A DNA stretch of 64,000 nucleotides from Corynebacterium falsenii (GTDB lineage: Bacteria > Actinomycetota > Actinomycetes > Mycobacteriales > Mycobacteriaceae), in NCBI GenBank assembly GCA_001054945.1, contig JVKJ01000004.1, forward strand, positions 62,001-126,000, in the 5' to 3' direction. Shown here piece by piece: positions 8,112 through 17,567 of the stretch; the first letter of the stretch is position 1; every line of letters begins with the position of its first letter. Under the pieces are notes generated by a model that had not been told where the DNA came from, did not search any database, and saw only the letters and a program-made list of their open reading frames with translations. A program made the position numbers and the translations under genes.

Positions 8112-9595
8112 TATTTTTCTCCTTTTGTCGCGCCTGACGATGGTTTCTTCGATGTGGCCTCGCGGGGCTCAATCTCGTGAGCCTGGTTCAAGCTCCATGT
8201 GGCTCCATGTGGGCCATCCGTGACTTCAATTCCGGCGGCCTTCAGACGATCCCGCACGTCGTCAGCCACTGCCCAGTTCTTCTCTGCACGAGCCTCGGCA
8301 CGCTTGGCAAGGTCCTCCTGCACCAGCGCATCCAGTGCCCGCGAGGCCGCATCGTCGCTGCGCTGGGCCAGTGTCCCAGCACGCCAGGTCTGAGACAGCG
8401 GATCAACGCCGAGGATGGCTGTCATACCCCGAACGCGGGAGGCAATCTCGCGGGCTTCGGTCAGGTCCCCAGCAGCCAGTGCCTTATTGCCTGCGCGCAC
8501 GCTGTCGTGAATGATGGCCAGCGCCTTGGGAACTGCCAGGTCATCATCCAGGTTGTCCACGAACGTTGCCGGAAGCAGGCCGTCGCGCAGCGTGGCGACA
8601 CCTGGCTCCTCGTCCGCTTCCTTCGCCACGCGGACAATAAATTTTTCAATGCGCTGGTATCCGGCGGCAGCTTCTGCCAGGGCGGACTCGCTGTACTCCA
8701 GCATGGAGCGGTAGTGTGCGCTGCCCAGGTAGTACCGCAGTTCCACCGGCCGCACCAACGTCAACACGTTCGGCACGCTCAGCACGTTGCCCAGAGATTT
8801 GGACATCTTTTCACCGCTCATGGTGACCCAGCCGTTGTGCATCCAGTACTGAGCGAACCCATCCCCAGCGGCGCTCGCCTGAGCTGCCTCATTCTCATGA
8901 TGAGGAAATTGCAGATCCAAGCCGCCACAGTGAATGTCGAACTCCCCACCAAGGTAGTTCGTGGCCATGGCTGAGCACTCAATGTGCCACCCCGGCCGCC
9001 CCGGCCCCCACGGAGAATCCCATGACGGCTCCCCCGGCTTAGCGGCCTTCCACATCGTAAAGTCCCGGGGATCCCGCTTCCCGGTCCCGGCAGACTCGCC
9101 CTGGTCGAGCTCGTTCAGCTGCTGCCCGGAAAGGAAGCCGTAGTTCTCAATCGCGGTGGGCTGCGCATACACATTCCCGTCAGCGGCGTACCCCTTGCCG
9201 TTGTCGATGATGCGCTGCATGTACTCAATCATCTGCGGAATGTGCCCGGTAGCGCGCGGCTCGACAGACGGTGGCGTCACCCCCAATTGATCATAAGCCC
9301 ACGTAAACGCCCGCTCGTGCGTGGACGCCCACTCCCACCAGGGCCTCTGATGTTCCGCGGCCTTGTTCAGAATCTTGTCGTCGATATCGGTCACATTGCG
9401 CACGAATGCGACGTCCAATCCCTTGGCTTCCAACCAATTGCGCAGGATATCGAAGGCCACTCCGCTTCGAACGTGCCCGATGTGGGGGATGGACTGCACA
9501 GTTGCACCACACAGATACACCGAGGCATGCCCCTCGCGCAGAGGCTTAAATTCGCGGAGTTCTCGGGTCGCTGTGTCGAATATTCGCAAAGTCAC
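8111..9595 (-). CDS. cysS: Cysteinyl-tRNA synthetase
   Basis: Class I synthetase of 494 residues that charges tRNA-Cys. Visible are CGATVQ with the first zinc Cys, HIGH-type PHIGHVRSG, the zinc ligands [15 protein letters not shown], and the KMSKS loop [10 protein letters not shown]. The full length with a C-terminal anticodon-binding part separates it from MshC, the shorter mycothiol ligase. It is the first gene of a cysS-rlmB operon, an order common in actinobacteria, where ispD and ispF lie nearby. Here the intervening FAH-like gene is on the other strand. Confidence 0.95.
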   Translation of the reverse strand: MTLRIFDTATRELREFKPLREGHASVYLCGATVQSIPHIGHVRSGVAFDILRNWLEAKGLDVAFVRNVTDIDDKILNKAAEHQRPWWEWASTHERAFTWAYDQLGVTPPSVEPRATGHIPQMIEYMQRIIDNGKGYAADGNVYAQPTAIENYGFLSGQQLNELDQGESAGTGKRDPRDFTMWKAAKPGEPSWDSPWGPGRPGWHIECSAMATNYLGGEFDIHCGGLDLQFPHHENEAAQASAAGDGFAQYWMHNGWVTMSGEKMSKSLGNVLSVPNVLTLVRPVELRYYLGSAHYRSMLEYSESALAEAAAGYQRIEKFIVRVAKEADEEPGVATLRDGLLPATFVDNLDDDLAVPKALAIIHDSVRAGNKALAAGDLTEAREIASRVRGMTAILGVDPLSQTWRAGTLAQRSDDAASRALDALVQEDLAKRAEARAEKNWAVADDVRDRLKAAGIEVTDGPHGATWSLNQAHEIEPREATSKKPSSGATKGEK

Positions 9596-9623
9596 GCGGT
9601 CAATTGTACGTTGAGGCTAGTTG

Positions 9624-9654
9624 CGCTGACCTCATGTCCCGTGGATCGTCAGCG
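9624..9654. promoter_or_regulatory. Inverted repeat CGCTGAC-N17-GTCAGCG
   Basis: Two perfect 7-bp arms at 9624-9630 and 9648-9654 in the 129-bp gap between divergent cysS and the FAH-family gene. It could be an operator or a hairpin in the leader of the hydrolase gene. No known regulator motif is recognised. Confidence 0.35.
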
Positions 9655-9724
9655 ACCATCACAAACTCACTTATCGCTTCCTCCCGCGCCTGCCCCGCAG
9701 CGCCCAAAACAAGAAGGAGTGCCC

Positions 9725-10555
9725 ATGACTACCTCCGCACCTACTCGTCTCGCCACCGTGGAAGTCGCCGGCGAACTCTTCACCGTCGACGTTCAGGAGT
9801 TCGAGGCTGGACGCGGCCGTGGAAAGGTCATCGCCCGCGGGGACGTGGGAGATTTTCTTCGGGACGCCACGCTCGGCATGGGGACCGGTGAACCCCGCGA
9901 AGAGGTGATCGAGTTTTCAGAACGGCAGCTGGCCCCGGTGGTCACCCGACCGGGGAAGATTATTTGCATGGGGCTCAACTACCGCCAGCACATCGAGGAA
10001 ATGGGGCACCCTCTGCCGGAGCATCCGACCCTGTTCTCCAAGTTCGCCACCGCTTTGACCACCCCGTACGGAACCGTGAAGGTCCCGGAAGGGCTCCGCG
10101 ATAAGTGCGATTACGAAGGCGAGCTGGCATTCGTCATGGGTCACGGCGGCCAGATCGCTGGGTATGCGATCTTGAATGAGTTCTCCCAGCGAGACTGGCA
10201 ATACCGCACACTGCAGTGGCTCCAGGGCAAGAATTTGGACGAATCCTGTGCATTCGGGCCGTGGCTAACCCTCGCCTCGGCCTACGATCCGATCGCCGAG
10301 GGCGCCATGCTGCGCACGTGGGTGAACGGCGACTTGCGCCAGGAACACTCTGTGGCCGATGTGGTGTTCGCCCCGAAGGACCTGGTGGCGTACATCCAGC
10401 AGTTTGCCACCCTGGAGGCGGGCGATGTCGTAGTCACAGGCACTCCGGAGGGCGTGGGGCACGGGATGGAACCGCCGCACTACCTGCAAGATGGGGATGA
10501 CGTGCGCATCGAGATCGAGGGACTTGGCGCGGTGCGAAGCAGCTTTCGGATGTAG
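9725..10555 (+). CDS. Fumarylacetoacetate hydrolase-family protein
   Basis: A 276-residue protein of the FAH superfamily, which cleaves or isomerises 2-oxo-acids or beta-keto acids using a divalent metal. The fold starts at GKIICMGLNYRQHIEEMG near residue 80. Metal ligands are in CDYEGELAFVMG, and the end motifs LEAGDVVVTGTPEGVGHGM and LQDGDDVRIEIEGLG are typical. The substrate cannot be told from sequence: homogentisate, homoprotocatechuate and gentisate pathway enzymes and oxaloacetate decarboxylases all look alike. ATG 9725 follows GAAGGAG; the longer frame is a shadow over cysS. There are no aromatic degradation genes beside it. Confidence 0.88.
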   Translation: MTTSAPTRLATVEVAGELFTVDVQEFEAGRGRGKVIARGDVGDFLRDATLGMGTGEPREEVIEFSERQLAPVVTRPGKIICMGLNYRQHIEEMGHPLPEHPTLFSKFATALTTPYGTVKVPEGLRDKCDYEGELAFVMGHGGQIAGYAILNEFSQRDWQYRTLQWLQGKNLDESCAFGPWLTLASAYDPIAEGAMLRTWVNGDLRQEHSVADVVFAPKDLVAYIQQFATLEAGDVVVTGTPEGVGHGMEPPHYLQDGDDVRIEIEGLGAVRSSFRM

Positions 10556-10561
10556 GTAGAG

Positions 10562-11047
10562 CTACTTCCAGACCACCGCGGTAGCCACTGCTGCCACTCC
10601 CTCACCACGGCCGGTAAATCCCATATGGTCCGTGGTCGTCGCGGAGACGGAGACGGGCGCGCCGATCAGCTCCCCCATTACCCGCTCTGCCTCTTCGCGG
10701 CGTGTCCCCATCTTCGGCCGGTTCCCCACCATCTGAACAGCCGCATTGCCAATGTGGAACCCCTCGGATTCCAGCAATTCCCGGCACTTGCCCAGCAGCG
10801 CGGCGCCGGACACATTGTCGTATTCCTTCCGACCTACCCCCACAAAGCTGCCCAGATCGCCCAGACCAGACGCAGATAGCAACGCGTCCACAACCGCGTG
10901 GGCCACCACGTCCCCATCGGAGTGACCCTCGCACCCGTCCTGCCCTTCCCATAGCAGGCAGGCCATCCAGCATGGTTTGCCCTGCTCGACCTGGTGGGCA
11001 TCCGTGGCGATGCCTACTCTTGGGATGATCACTGGCTGCTCACTCAT
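10562..11047 (-). CDS. ispF: 2-C-methyl-D-erythritol 2,4-cyclodiphosphate synthase
   Basis: MEP-pathway enzyme, 161 residues, converting CDP-ME 2-phosphate to MEcPP on the way to isoprenoids. The zinc and substrate residues are visible: DAH near residues 17-19, [11 protein letters not shown], and the end motif [14 protein letters not shown]. The start overlaps the ispD end by 8 bp (ATG inside the last codons), so the two are translationally coupled. It is the last gene of carD-ispD-ispF. Confidence 0.95.
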   Translation of the reverse strand: MSEQPVIIPRVGIATDAHQVEQGKPCWMACLLWEGQDGCEGHSDGDVVAHAVVDALLSASGLGDLGSFVGVGRKEYDNVSGAALLGKCRELLESEGFHIGNAAVQMVGNRPKMGTRREEAERVMGELIGAPVSVSATTTDHMGFTGRGEGVAAVATAVVWK

Positions 11048-11873
11048 TGTCTTGGCCTGTCCCCGGTTGTTTCGATTGTTCGTTTGCGCTGTCCGCTGAT
11101 GCGGCCTCGGCTAGCAGGGCCTGCGCGAGTACAAAGTCAGAATGGGTCGTGATCTTCAGGGCTCGCTCATCGCCCGTCATCGTCCGCACGTCGAAGCCGT
11201 AGTATTCCATCAGCGAAGAATCGTCAGTCACTACAGGGAGCTCCCCAGCTACTGCGTCTGCCGCTTCTTCAGCTCGTATAGCTTTAGTATTTGCGCTGTA
11301 CAGCTGGGCGAAGCTAAACACCTGCGGTGTCTGCGCAGCCCGCAGCGACGTGCGCGTCGGGGTCGATTTCACCCTCCCATCAGCCATCACGACCTTTACC
11401 GTGTCCGCAACGGGGAGCACGGGGATGGTGCCCGCAGCATTTTTGGACGCCACCGCCTCCCCAGCATCGTGGACGAGCCGTCGAATGAGCTCTGGCGGGG
11501 TAAGGCACCGCGCAGCATCGTGTACGGCGACGAGGGAGGTATTGGGCTGGCCGTATTCGATGTCTAACCCGGCGCGGACGGATTCTGCACGATCAGTACC
11601 GCCCAGCCCTATGATGATGTGCATGCCTGACCAGCGGCGTTTGTTGTCCTCGGATCGTGCGATGCTTTCAGCCAGGTGACGCATCTCGGCACTCACCAAG
11701 ACAATGGCCCGGTTTATAACCCCCGAATCCGCGAGCCCGTCAAGGCAGCGTTCCAAAAGCATCCGGCCGTCCAGCTCCACGAATGCTTTGGGTTTGTTGT
11801 AGCCCAGCCTGCGCCCACTTCCAGCTGCGGCGACAATTGCGGTTGCTGTGAAGTCCGCTGGGTTACCTCGCAA
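11040..11873 (-). CDS. ispD: 2-C-methyl-D-erythritol 4-phosphate cytidylyltransferase
   Basis: MEP-pathway enzyme, 277 residues, making CDP-ME from MEP and CTP. Key features are [17 protein letters not shown] at the N-terminus (CTP-binding Gly loop and Lys), [12 protein letters not shown] in the middle, and the C-terminal [10 protein letters not shown]. The start is the unusual TTG at 11871-11873: an in-frame stop lies just upstream and no ATG or GTG precedes the essential Gly loop. It begins 8 bp after the carD stop. There is a C-terminal tail of about 30 polar residues ([15 protein letters not shown]) beyond the family core. Confidence 0.93.
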   Translation of the reverse strand: MRGNPADFTATAIVAAAGSGRRLGYNKPKAFVELDGRMLLERCLDGLADSGVINRAIVLVSAEMRHLAESIARSEDNKRRWSGMHIIIGLGGTDRAESVRAGLDIEYGQPNTSLVAVHDAARCLTPPELIRRLVHDAGEAVASKNAAGTIPVLPVADTVKVVMADGRVKSTPTRTSLRAAQTPQVFSFAQLYSANTKAIRAEEAADAVAGELPVVTDDSSLMEYYGFDVRTMTGDERALKITTHSDFVLAQALLAEAASADSANEQSKQPGTGQDNE

Positions 11874-11881
11874 GGTGACGC

Positions 11882-12490
11882 CTATTCCTCATCATCGTCA
11901 TCGTCGGCGTCCAACTCCTTATCGAGGTCCACCGACTTCGGCGCGGAATCTTCCTCATCCTCCAGCCCTGCAGCTCGGGCGGCGGCAGCTCGCTGGCGGT
12001 GACGCTCGATGGTCTCCTGCATTTCCTTGAGCAACTTGTCGGTCTTCTCGTCGTCCACGCCTTCGGCGAGGGCGAGTTCTCCCACGAGGATCTGGCGCGC
12101 CTTGGCCAGCATGCGCTTCTCACCGGCGGAGAGTCCGCGGTCCTGGTCCCGGCGCCACAGGTCTCGGACGACCTCGGCGACCTTATTCACGTCTCCGGAG
12201 GTCAGCCGTTCCTGGTTGGCCTTATAGCGACGAGACCAGTTTCCGGCCTCCTCCACATCGGTTTCACGGAGAACAGAGAAGACTTTCAACAGCCCCTCTT
12301 CGCCCACTACGTCCCGGACGCCAACCTTTTCCGCGTTAGCTGCCGGAACTCGCACTGCCAGGTCGCCCTGATTGATACGCAACACCAGGTAATCAACGGT
12401 GTTGCCCTTGAACTCACGCTGCTCAATGCCCTCGATGACAGCCGCACCGTGGTGGGGATAAACGACTGTATCTCCGACCTTGAAATCCAT
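11882..12490 (-). CDS. carD: CarD-family transcription factor
   Basis: RNA polymerase-binding factor, 202 residues, that stabilises open promoter complexes at rRNA and other genes. The N-terminal CarD/RID Tudor-like domain starts [15 protein letters not shown]. The C-terminal helical DNA-binding domain includes the conserved [16 protein letters not shown] region and the Trp that wedges the -10 edge in mycobacterial CarD. The tail is strongly acidic and ends in DDDDDEE, longer than in mycobacteria. ATG 12490 follows GAGAGGA; the frame's earlier Met lacks a ribosome site. It heads the carD-ispD-ispF operon. Confidence 0.94.
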   Translation of the reverse strand: MDFKVGDTVVYPHHGAAVIEGIEQREFKGNTVDYLVLRINQGDLAVRVPAANAEKVGVRDVVGEEGLLKVFSVLRETDVEEAGNWSRRYKANQERLTSGDVNKVAEVVRDLWRRDQDRGLSAGEKRMLAKARQILVGELALAEGVDDEKTDKLLKEMQETIERHRQRAAAARAAGLEDEEDSAPKSVDLDKELDADDDDDEE

Positions 12491-12561
12491 CTGCGTCCTC
12501 TCCGGCGAAACGTGGGAATAATCAGCCGTTGATTCTACCGCAACACCCCGAACACTTATCA

Positions 12562-12582
12562 CTTACCCTTAAAAGGGTTAAG
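12562..12582. promoter_or_regulatory. Short dyad ACCCTT-AA-AAGGGT
   Basis: A perfect 6-bp inverted repeat (12565-12570 and 12573-12578) in the 207-bp gap between divergent carD and a lipoprotein gene. It could be an operator near the carD promoter. No regulator is recognised. Confidence 0.25.
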
Positions 12583-12697
12583 CAACTGCCAGCTCGCATT
12601 CACCGAACTAGGTACGCGAGCCCTCAAACCGATAACCTATGCCTTAGAATTAGCATCGATTGTTGCTTGAACCCCGCCTCAAATGGAGGATCACATC

Positions 12698-13291
12698 GTG
12701 AAGTCCCTGAAGTCTTCTGCCGCTCGTGTCGCGCTCGCCGCTGTTGCTGCCAGCTCCGCGCTGGTCATGACCGCCTGCAGCGCGGGTCAGATCTCACAGA
12801 CGAATCAAAAGGTACCGGCTGTGAATGGGCAGCAGGCAAAGGAAAAGAACGTCGCCCTTCACGATGCGAACATCATCATCGGCCCAGATGACAAGGCGGG
12901 ACTGAAGTTCACCGCCAGCAACGTGGAGCAAAACGGCGAGGACATCACCCTGCAGAGCGTGAAGGTTGACGGCAAGGAAGCCCAGCTGAGCGGTGACACG
13001 ACCATCAAGCCCGGCTGCAACCTGGTGGCTGACCACCAGGCCATCATCCAGGAGCTGTCCAAGGGCGCTCAGGGCACCCGCTGCGCCAACCACGTGGGCA
13101 CCACCTTGGAGGGCGTAAAGGACCTGTACATTGGCGGTTCCAAAGAGGTGACCTTCACCTTCTCTAACGGCGACATCAAGGTACAGACTCCGGTCAATGC
13201 CTGGACCCCGAAGTCCGGCGAAACCTACCGCGGCCCTGACGGCCACGTGATCTCCAAGGAGGAGTTCCACAAGGAAGAGGGCGCCCACTAA
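12698..13291 (+). CDS. Secreted lipoprotein of unknown function
   Basis: 197 residues from GTG 12698, which has GGAGGA seven bases upstream; the in-frame ATG at 12683 overlaps that ribosome site and is unlikely. It has a Lys-rich start, an Ala/Val hydrophobic stretch and the lipobox MTAC, so the mature protein is anchored outside the membrane. The mature part is a beta-rich domain with two Cys (PGCNLVAD and TRCANHVG). It resembles the copper-chaperone-like and DUF4352-like lipoproteins common in corynebacteria but lacks a diagnostic motif. It ends in HKEEGAH. A strong terminator follows directly. Confidence 0.85.
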   Translation: MKSLKSSAARVALAAVAASSALVMTACSAGQISQTNQKVPAVNGQQAKEKNVALHDANIIIGPDDKAGLKFTASNVEQNGEDITLQSVKVDGKEAQLSGDTTIKPGCNLVADHQAIIQELSKGAQGTRCANHVGTTLEGVKDLYIGGSKEVTFTFSNGDIKVQTPVNAWTPKSGETYRGPDGHVISKEEFHKEEGAH

Positions 13292-13313
13292 GAAAACCGA
13301 ACAGCAGTTCGAA

Positions 13314-13350
13314 CCGCCGGCTTTCGCGAGAGAGCCGGCGGTTATTATTT
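13314..13350 (+). terminator. Rho-independent terminator of the lipoprotein gene
   Basis: A 12-bp stem (13314-13325 with 13330-13341, one G-T pair) closed by a GCGA tetraloop, followed by TTATTATTTT. It starts 22 bp after the lipoprotein stop and ends only a few bases before radA. Confidence 0.85.
13343..13348 (+). promoter_or_regulatory. -10 element of a leaderless radA promoter inside the terminator tail
   Basis: TATTAT lies seven bases before the radA ATG, the spacing expected for a leaderless transcript. It is formed by the T-rich tail of the upstream terminator. There is no Shine-Dalgarno before radA and no good -35, since that region is the hairpin. Confidence 0.45.
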
Positions 13351-13355
13351 TGGGC

Positions 13356-14819
13356 ATGGCAAAGGCGACAAGCACCTTCGAGTGCACAGAATGCGGGCAC
13401 TCGATTGCGAAGTGGATGGGGCGGTGCCCGAAGTGCGGCGCCTGGGGAACCATGGAGGCGCGGCGACAAGCTCTGAGCTACAACACCGGAGGTAGCGCCC
13501 GATCGGGAGGCTCCCAGACTGGCAGAACGGCACATGTTGCAGGTGGCACGAGCACTGCTAAGCCCGTCACCGACATTGACCCGATGATTGCCTCCCATCG
13601 ACCATCGGGGTCCCACGAACTCGACCGCGTCCTGGGAGGCGGGGTTGTCCCCGGGAGCGCGGTGCTGCTGGCAGGCGAGCCCGGAGTGGGCAAATCGACC
13701 TTGCTCCTCGAAGTTGCTGCCTGCTGGGCCCGGCAAGGGCGTACCGCGCTGATCATTTCCGCTGAAGAATCGACTGAGCAAGTTCGCCACCGCGCGGAGC
13801 GAACCGGCGCCCTCAACGAGAATCTATACATCGCCAGTGAGAATGACTTGGAGCAAGCTCTGCTGCACGTCGACAATGTGCGACCAGAGCTCATCATCAT
13901 CGACTCTCTGCAGACCATGCATGCCACTGGCGTCGATGGGGTGCCTGGCGGAGTCACGCAAACTCGTGCCGTGACGAATACGCTGACGACCCTCGCGAAG
14001 CAGACAGGTACTCCGATCATCGCCGTGGGGCATGTGACCAAGGACGGCAATGTCGCGGGACCCCGGACGATCGAGCATATGGTTGACGTGGTGCTGAACT
14101 TCGAGGGCGACAAGCACTCAGCGCTGAGGTTTCTGCGAGGAATCAAGAATCGCTTCGGCGCTACCGATGAAGTTGGTTGCTTCGAACAGACCTCCGACGG
14201 CATTCGGGAAGTAGCCGACCCCTCAGGGCTATTTCTACACCATCGCACCGAGTCGGTAACCGGCACGGCCGTCACGGTTGTGTTGGACGGTCGGCGGGCT
14301 ATGGTCGGCGAAATCCAGACACTGGCCGTGCCGAATGAGAATGGCTCTCCGAAACGTTATGTGACCGGCATTGACGCTGGTCGCGTGTCGATGATGCTCG
14401 CGGTTCTTTCGCAGCGATGTGGGTTGTCGCTCACGAGCCAGGAGGTCTATGCGGCGACCGTGGGTGGCATGCGAATCGTGGAGCCCGCCGCGGACCTCGC
14501 TGTGGCGCTCGCGCTGGCCAGCACGGCATCGGGCACTCCCCTCCCCCTCGGAGTCATCGCTGTCGGTGAGGTTGGGCTAGGCGGCGAGGTACGCCGAGTA
14601 CCACAGCTCCAGCAACGGCTTATCGAGGCCGCGCGCCTCGGTTTTCGTACCGCGATCGTCCCCTCGGGGTGGGAGGGCACTCCGCCTGCTGGGCTCAAGG
14701 TCTATCCCGTCGCCGACGTTCGCACGGCACTTAACCGAGCGATGTCTGCTTCTGACGGGGTCGCACCTACTTCTAGTGGTGTCACTCCCGCGACCGAGCG
14801 TGCCGCTAGCTCAAATTAA
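13356..14819 (+). CDS. radA: DNA repair protein RadA
   Basis: RecA-related branch-migration helicase, 487 residues. The order is a C4 zinc finger (CTECGHSIAKWMGRCPKC), a linker, Walker A GEPGVGKSTLL, Walker B LIIIDSLQT, the RadA-specific KNRFG motif, and a C-terminal Lon-protease-like domain with the non-catalytic VGEVGLGGEVR segment. I chose ATG 13356, which begins just before the zinc finger, over the upstream TTG. The gene starts 15 bases after the terminator stem of its neighbour and has no ribosome site. The end overlaps a convergent gene by 14 bp. Confidence 0.94.
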   Translation: MAKATSTFECTECGHSIAKWMGRCPKCGAWGTMEARRQALSYNTGGSARSGGSQTGRTAHVAGGTSTAKPVTDIDPMIASHRPSGSHELDRVLGGGVVPGSAVLLAGEPGVGKSTLLLEVAACWARQGRTALIISAEESTEQVRHRAERTGALNENLYIASENDLEQALLHVDNVRPELIIIDSLQTMHATGVDGVPGGVTQTRAVTNTLTTLAKQTGTPIIAVGHVTKDGNVAGPRTIEHMVDVVLNFEGDKHSALRFLRGIKNRFGATDEVGCFEQTSDGIREVADPSGLFLHHRTESVTGTAVTVVLDGRRAMVGEIQTLAVPNENGSPKRYVTGIDAGRVSMMLAVLSQRCGLSLTSQEVYAATVGGMRIVEPAADLAVALALASTASGTPLPLGVIAVGEVGLGGEVRRVPQLQQRLIEAARLGFRTAIVPSGWEGTPPAGLKVYPVADVRTALNRAMSASDGVAPTSSGVTPATERAASSN

Positions 14820-15558
14820 AGGTTGCGGGCTCGGAGACATTGTTCCCCAGGTGGGCATACAGCAGGTACGAGCCAGCTGGGACTGGTTTCCGGTCATCAC
14901 ACGCCTGGGGTGCAGACGTGGTCCGTGACCACCCGTCCATCTCGAAGCTGACAGTTTTTCCAGCCTCAACCGTAATGTCGTTGGTGACCTCTGGCTTATT
15001 GCAATCCAGGTCACCCCATACTCGCTGATAATCGTGCAGGCCGAAGACTTCGAACATCAATTGGTTTTTATTGGCATCAATCTTGCAATCCCCCTTGGTG
15101 GGATTCTTGATCTTCGCGAAGAAGTTCGGCTTTGTGTTGCCCCCAAACGACGGGGCGCCAGGAACTGCCGTCACCTGAAGGTCCTCCAAGGTGCAATCCT
15201 TTTTCTGAGAGCTTGCCTGGGCCGCGGCGTCGCCAGACTTCTCCGAGGCCTGTGACTTGGTGCTGTCCTTTTCGGACCCCTGAGCATCAGTTTTTTCGCT
15301 GCTCGACCCGTCCGTGGTCTTATCCGCCGATGTTGATTCATTCGGCGGCGACGCAGGCCCCTTCATGTCCGGTGTGGTCGAGGACGTTTCCGCCGCACTC
15401 TGTACGTCTCCCCCGTCGGACCCGCTCGCACATGCTCGAAGGACGAGCACGAGGATCACGAGCACTACAAGCAGCCCAATCACGGCAGCAATACGCCGTC
15501 GCTGGTACACCTCGGGCGGAAGTGGACGCTGATTATTTGGGGTATTCCTGGAGCTCAC
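14806..15558 (-). CDS. Membrane-anchored protein with extracytoplasmic domain
   Basis: 250 residues: a basic cytoplasmic start (YQRRR), one membrane helix at about residues 27-46, a Ser/Thr/Ala/Lys low-complexity linker, then a folded domain from about residue 118 with four Cys in DCTLEDL, GDCKIDAN, LDCNKPE and QACDDRK. These probably make two disulfides outside the cell. The domain ends in YLLYAHLGNNVSEPATF, like immunoglobulin-type folds. I do not recognise the family. It shares 14 bp with the end of radA and lies just before carbonic anhydrase on the same strand. Confidence 0.85.
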   Translation of the reverse strand: MSSRNTPNNQRPLPPEVYQRRRIAAVIGLLVVLVILVLVLRACASGSDGGDVQSAAETSSTTPDMKGPASPPNESTSADKTTDGSSSEKTDAQGSEKDSTKSQASEKSGDAAAQASSQKKDCTLEDLQVTAVPGAPSFGGNTKPNFFAKIKNPTKGDCKIDANKNQLMFEVFGLHDYQRVWGDLDCNKPEVTNDITVEAGKTVSFEMDGWSRTTSAPQACDDRKPVPAGSYLLYAHLGNNVSEPATFNLS

Positions 15559-15579
15559 GGCCCCTTACTTTAGTCCCTA

Positions 15580-16245
15580 CTACTGCGCATTCAGTTCAGG
15601 CACGCCCTCGACGTCCAAACCAAAATCAATCAGCGGCTCGGCCATCCCATCAGAAAGGCGGTAGCGCATGCCCACCACGCCGAGGCGCCCATCGGCGACG
15701 CGTTGTTGAATCTCCGGGGAGCGGTCGACGATGTGTTTGGTGATTTCGCGGACGTGATTCCGCTCAAAGTCCTGAATCCCGTGCAGCCCCTCGGCCTTGG
15801 CCGACAGTAGTGACGGGGTGACCTTCTCCACGAGAACGCGTTGAAAACCATTCGGCAGTTCACCGGTATCCAGCGCGTGTTCGGCCGCGGCGACCGCCCC
15901 ACAGCTCTCATGCCCCAGCACGATGACCAGCGGAATCCCCAACGCGTCAACGGCAAACTCGAGGCTGGCCAAGACGGAAAGGTCCGTAATCTCCCCCGCG
16001 GTCCGAATCACGAACACATCTCCCAGACCTTGATCGAAAACGATCTCAACGGGAACGCGGGAGTCCGAACACGCCAGCACGACAGCGTGGGGGCGCTGCC
16101 CGCTCTTCAACAAATTCCGGCGGTGGAAGTCCTGATTCGGGTGATTCGAATCCCCCGTCATGAAACGCTGGTTTCCATTCTTGATCTCCGTCCAGGCTTC
16201 CTGCGGAGACAGAGGATGGGGAGTGGAATCATGCTCACTACTCAT
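15580..16245 (-). CDS. Beta-class carbonic anhydrase
   Basis: 221-residue enzyme interconverting CO2 and bicarbonate, needed in corynebacteria for bicarbonate-using carboxylases. The zinc ligands are seen in ACSDSRVP (Cys, with the Asp-Arg pair) and LGHESCGAV (His and Cys). The oligomer-forming N-terminal helix AWTEIKNGNQRFM is typical. The length is normal for a beta-CA of plant or bacterial type. It is divergent from mutY. Sulfate transporters, a frequent partner, are not nearby. Confidence 0.93.
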   Translation of the reverse strand: MSSEHDSTPHPLSPQEAWTEIKNGNQRFMTGDSNHPNQDFHRRNLLKSGQRPHAVVLACSDSRVPVEIVFDQGLGDVFVIRTAGEITDLSVLASLEFAVDALGIPLVIVLGHESCGAVAAAEHALDTGELPNGFQRVLVEKVTPSLLSAKAEGLHGIQDFERNHVREITKHIVDRSPEIQQRVADGRLGVVGMRYRLSDGMAEPLIDFGLDVEGVPELNAQ

Positions 16246-16318
16246 GCTTATTTTCTACCACTTACCCGCCCGAATTTTGCTAGCGGAAAGAACGATTAGC
16301 GCACCCCCGAGGTTCGCT

Positions 16319-16348
16319 TTGCCTTCCCTCCCGACCCCTGGGCACAAT
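16319..16348 (+). promoter_or_regulatory. Candidate leaderless mutY promoter
   Basis: TTGCCT (16319-16324), 18-bp spacer, CACAAT (16343-16348), then seven bases to the mutY ATG. The lack of a Shine-Dalgarno supports a leaderless transcript. Confidence 0.4.
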
Positions 16349-16355
16349 CATTTTC

Positions 16356-17330
16356 ATGCCCACAGTTGCCCACCCTCCAACCCACGAGCACTCTCCAATC
16401 CATAAGCCGCTCAACCGCTGGTACGCCGTGCATGCGCGGGACTTGCCGTGGCGGCAGCCGGGCACCACCCCGTGGGCGATCCTGCTGAGCGAGGTGATGT
16501 CTCAGCAGACCCCCGTAGCCAGAGTCATCCCGTTGTGGCGAGCCTGGCTAGAGCGCTGGCCCGACATGCGAGAGCTCGCTGAAGCCCCCACCGCTGATGT
16601 GCTCCGTGCCTGGGACAATCTGGGGTATCCGCGCCGAGCTTTGCGTTTGAAGGAGTGCGCTCAGGTTGGCGTCCACAAATACGGTGGTGAGCTCCCCTCC
16701 ACGGTCGGTGAGCTGGAATCTCTCCCGGGGATCGGGAACTACACCGCCCGCGCGGTGGCCTCTTTCGCTTTCGGGCAGGCGGTGCCCGTGGTGGATACAA
16801 ACGTGCGCAGGGTTCAGACTCGGCTAGTACGCGGCGAATTCCTCCAGTCCCCAGCCCGCGCGAGCGACCTGGCCGCGGTGGCAGACCTGATGCCCTGGGT
16901 CGACGAGGATCCCGCCCTGATGAAGCGCGGCTATCGGAACCCCACGCAGGACCCAACTCTGCGCGACGATGCTCAGCTCATGACACAGGCACTTATGGAG
17001 CTCGGTGCTCTAGTCTGCACGGCTCGCAAGCCTCGATGCGAGGAGTGTCCGCTGACTGCTCACTGTCGATGGTTTGCCGAAGGCAAGCCCATGCCCTCCG
17101 AGAAGGATAGACAGGCGGCCGCACGGAAGGTGCAGAAGTTCGAAGGCACCGATCGCCAGGTTCGCGGGAAGGTCATGGCGTTGCTGCGCGCCTCTGAGCG
17201 CGCGGTGGTCACCCCGGGGGAGGTGGACGCCGTATGGCCAGACAAAGTCCAGCTGAAGCGAGTCATTGAATCGCTTCTAGCCGATGGCCTGATGCGGCAG
17301 ACAGAAGGTGGCTACCAATTTCCTCGGTAG
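16356..17330 (+). CDS. mutY: A/G-specific adenine DNA glycosylase MutY
   Basis: 324-residue base-excision enzyme removing A opposite 8-oxoG. The helix-hairpin-helix is LPGIGNYTARAVASFAFG; the catalytic Glu is in LLSEVMSQQT and the catalytic Asp in VPVVDTNVRRV. The [4Fe-4S] ligands follow as C-x6-C-x2-C-x5-C in the stretch starting at CTARKPRC. After that the protein is shorter than E. coli MutY, with a reduced C-terminal domain and a winged-helix-like end (LKRVIESLLADGLM) that stands in for the NUDIX-like 8-oxoG domain, as is usual in corynebacteria. Confidence 0.94.
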   Translation: MPTVAHPPTHEHSPIHKPLNRWYAVHARDLPWRQPGTTPWAILLSEVMSQQTPVARVIPLWRAWLERWPDMRELAEAPTADVLRAWDNLGYPRRALRLKECAQVGVHKYGGELPSTVGELESLPGIGNYTARAVASFAFGQAVPVVDTNVRRVQTRLVRGEFLQSPARASDLAAVADLMPWVDEDPALMKRGYRNPTQDPTLRDDAQLMTQALMELGALVCTARKPRCEECPLTAHCRWFAEGKPMPSEKDRQAAARKVQKFEGTDRQVRGKVMALLRASERAVVTPGEVDAVWPDKVQLKRVIESLLADGLMRQTEGGYQFPR

Positions 17331-17386
17331 AAGCGGGTGGCTATAGGCTCGTGGTGATGTAAATCCAAGCGACATAGCTATGTAAT

Positions 17387-17457
17387 TGAATGCACAGTCG
17401 GTGAATGCATAGTATTTGGCTGCACAGTTTGTGCGTGAACAACGCGTGAATGCCCAG
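17387..17457. repeat. Three short direct repeats TGAATGC-N2-AG
   Basis: Copies at 17387-17397, 17402-17412 and 17447-17457, with a degenerate TGCACAG at 17421-17427. Spacing is 15 and 45 bases start to start. They could be cooperative binding sites for a regulator. Confidence 0.5.
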
Positions 17458-17551
17458 CATGTAGCTTCTGAACATGCGAGTGCGGGGATTGTTCGACGAT
17501 GTGGCCGATACTTTCGGTGAATTCACCTCACCTCACTGACGTCACCCGTAT

Positions 17552-17567
17552 TGTGTTCCGTATCACA
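17552..17567. promoter_or_regulatory. GlxR (CRP-type) binding-site candidate upstream of brnQ
   Basis: TGTGTTCCGTATCACA matches TGTGA-N6-TCACA at 9 of 10 fixed positions and is part of the dyad TTGTG-N8-CACAA. GlxR is the cAMP-responsive global regulator of corynebacteria. Confidence 0.5.

Noticed and set aside
17387..17457. Possible CRISPR array
   Set aside because: Repeats are only 11 bases, irregularly spaced, with no cas genes in the window.
17341..17526. Minus-strand 61-codon frame between mutY and brnQ
   Set aside because: No ribosome site, odd composition, and it covers the repeat and control region.
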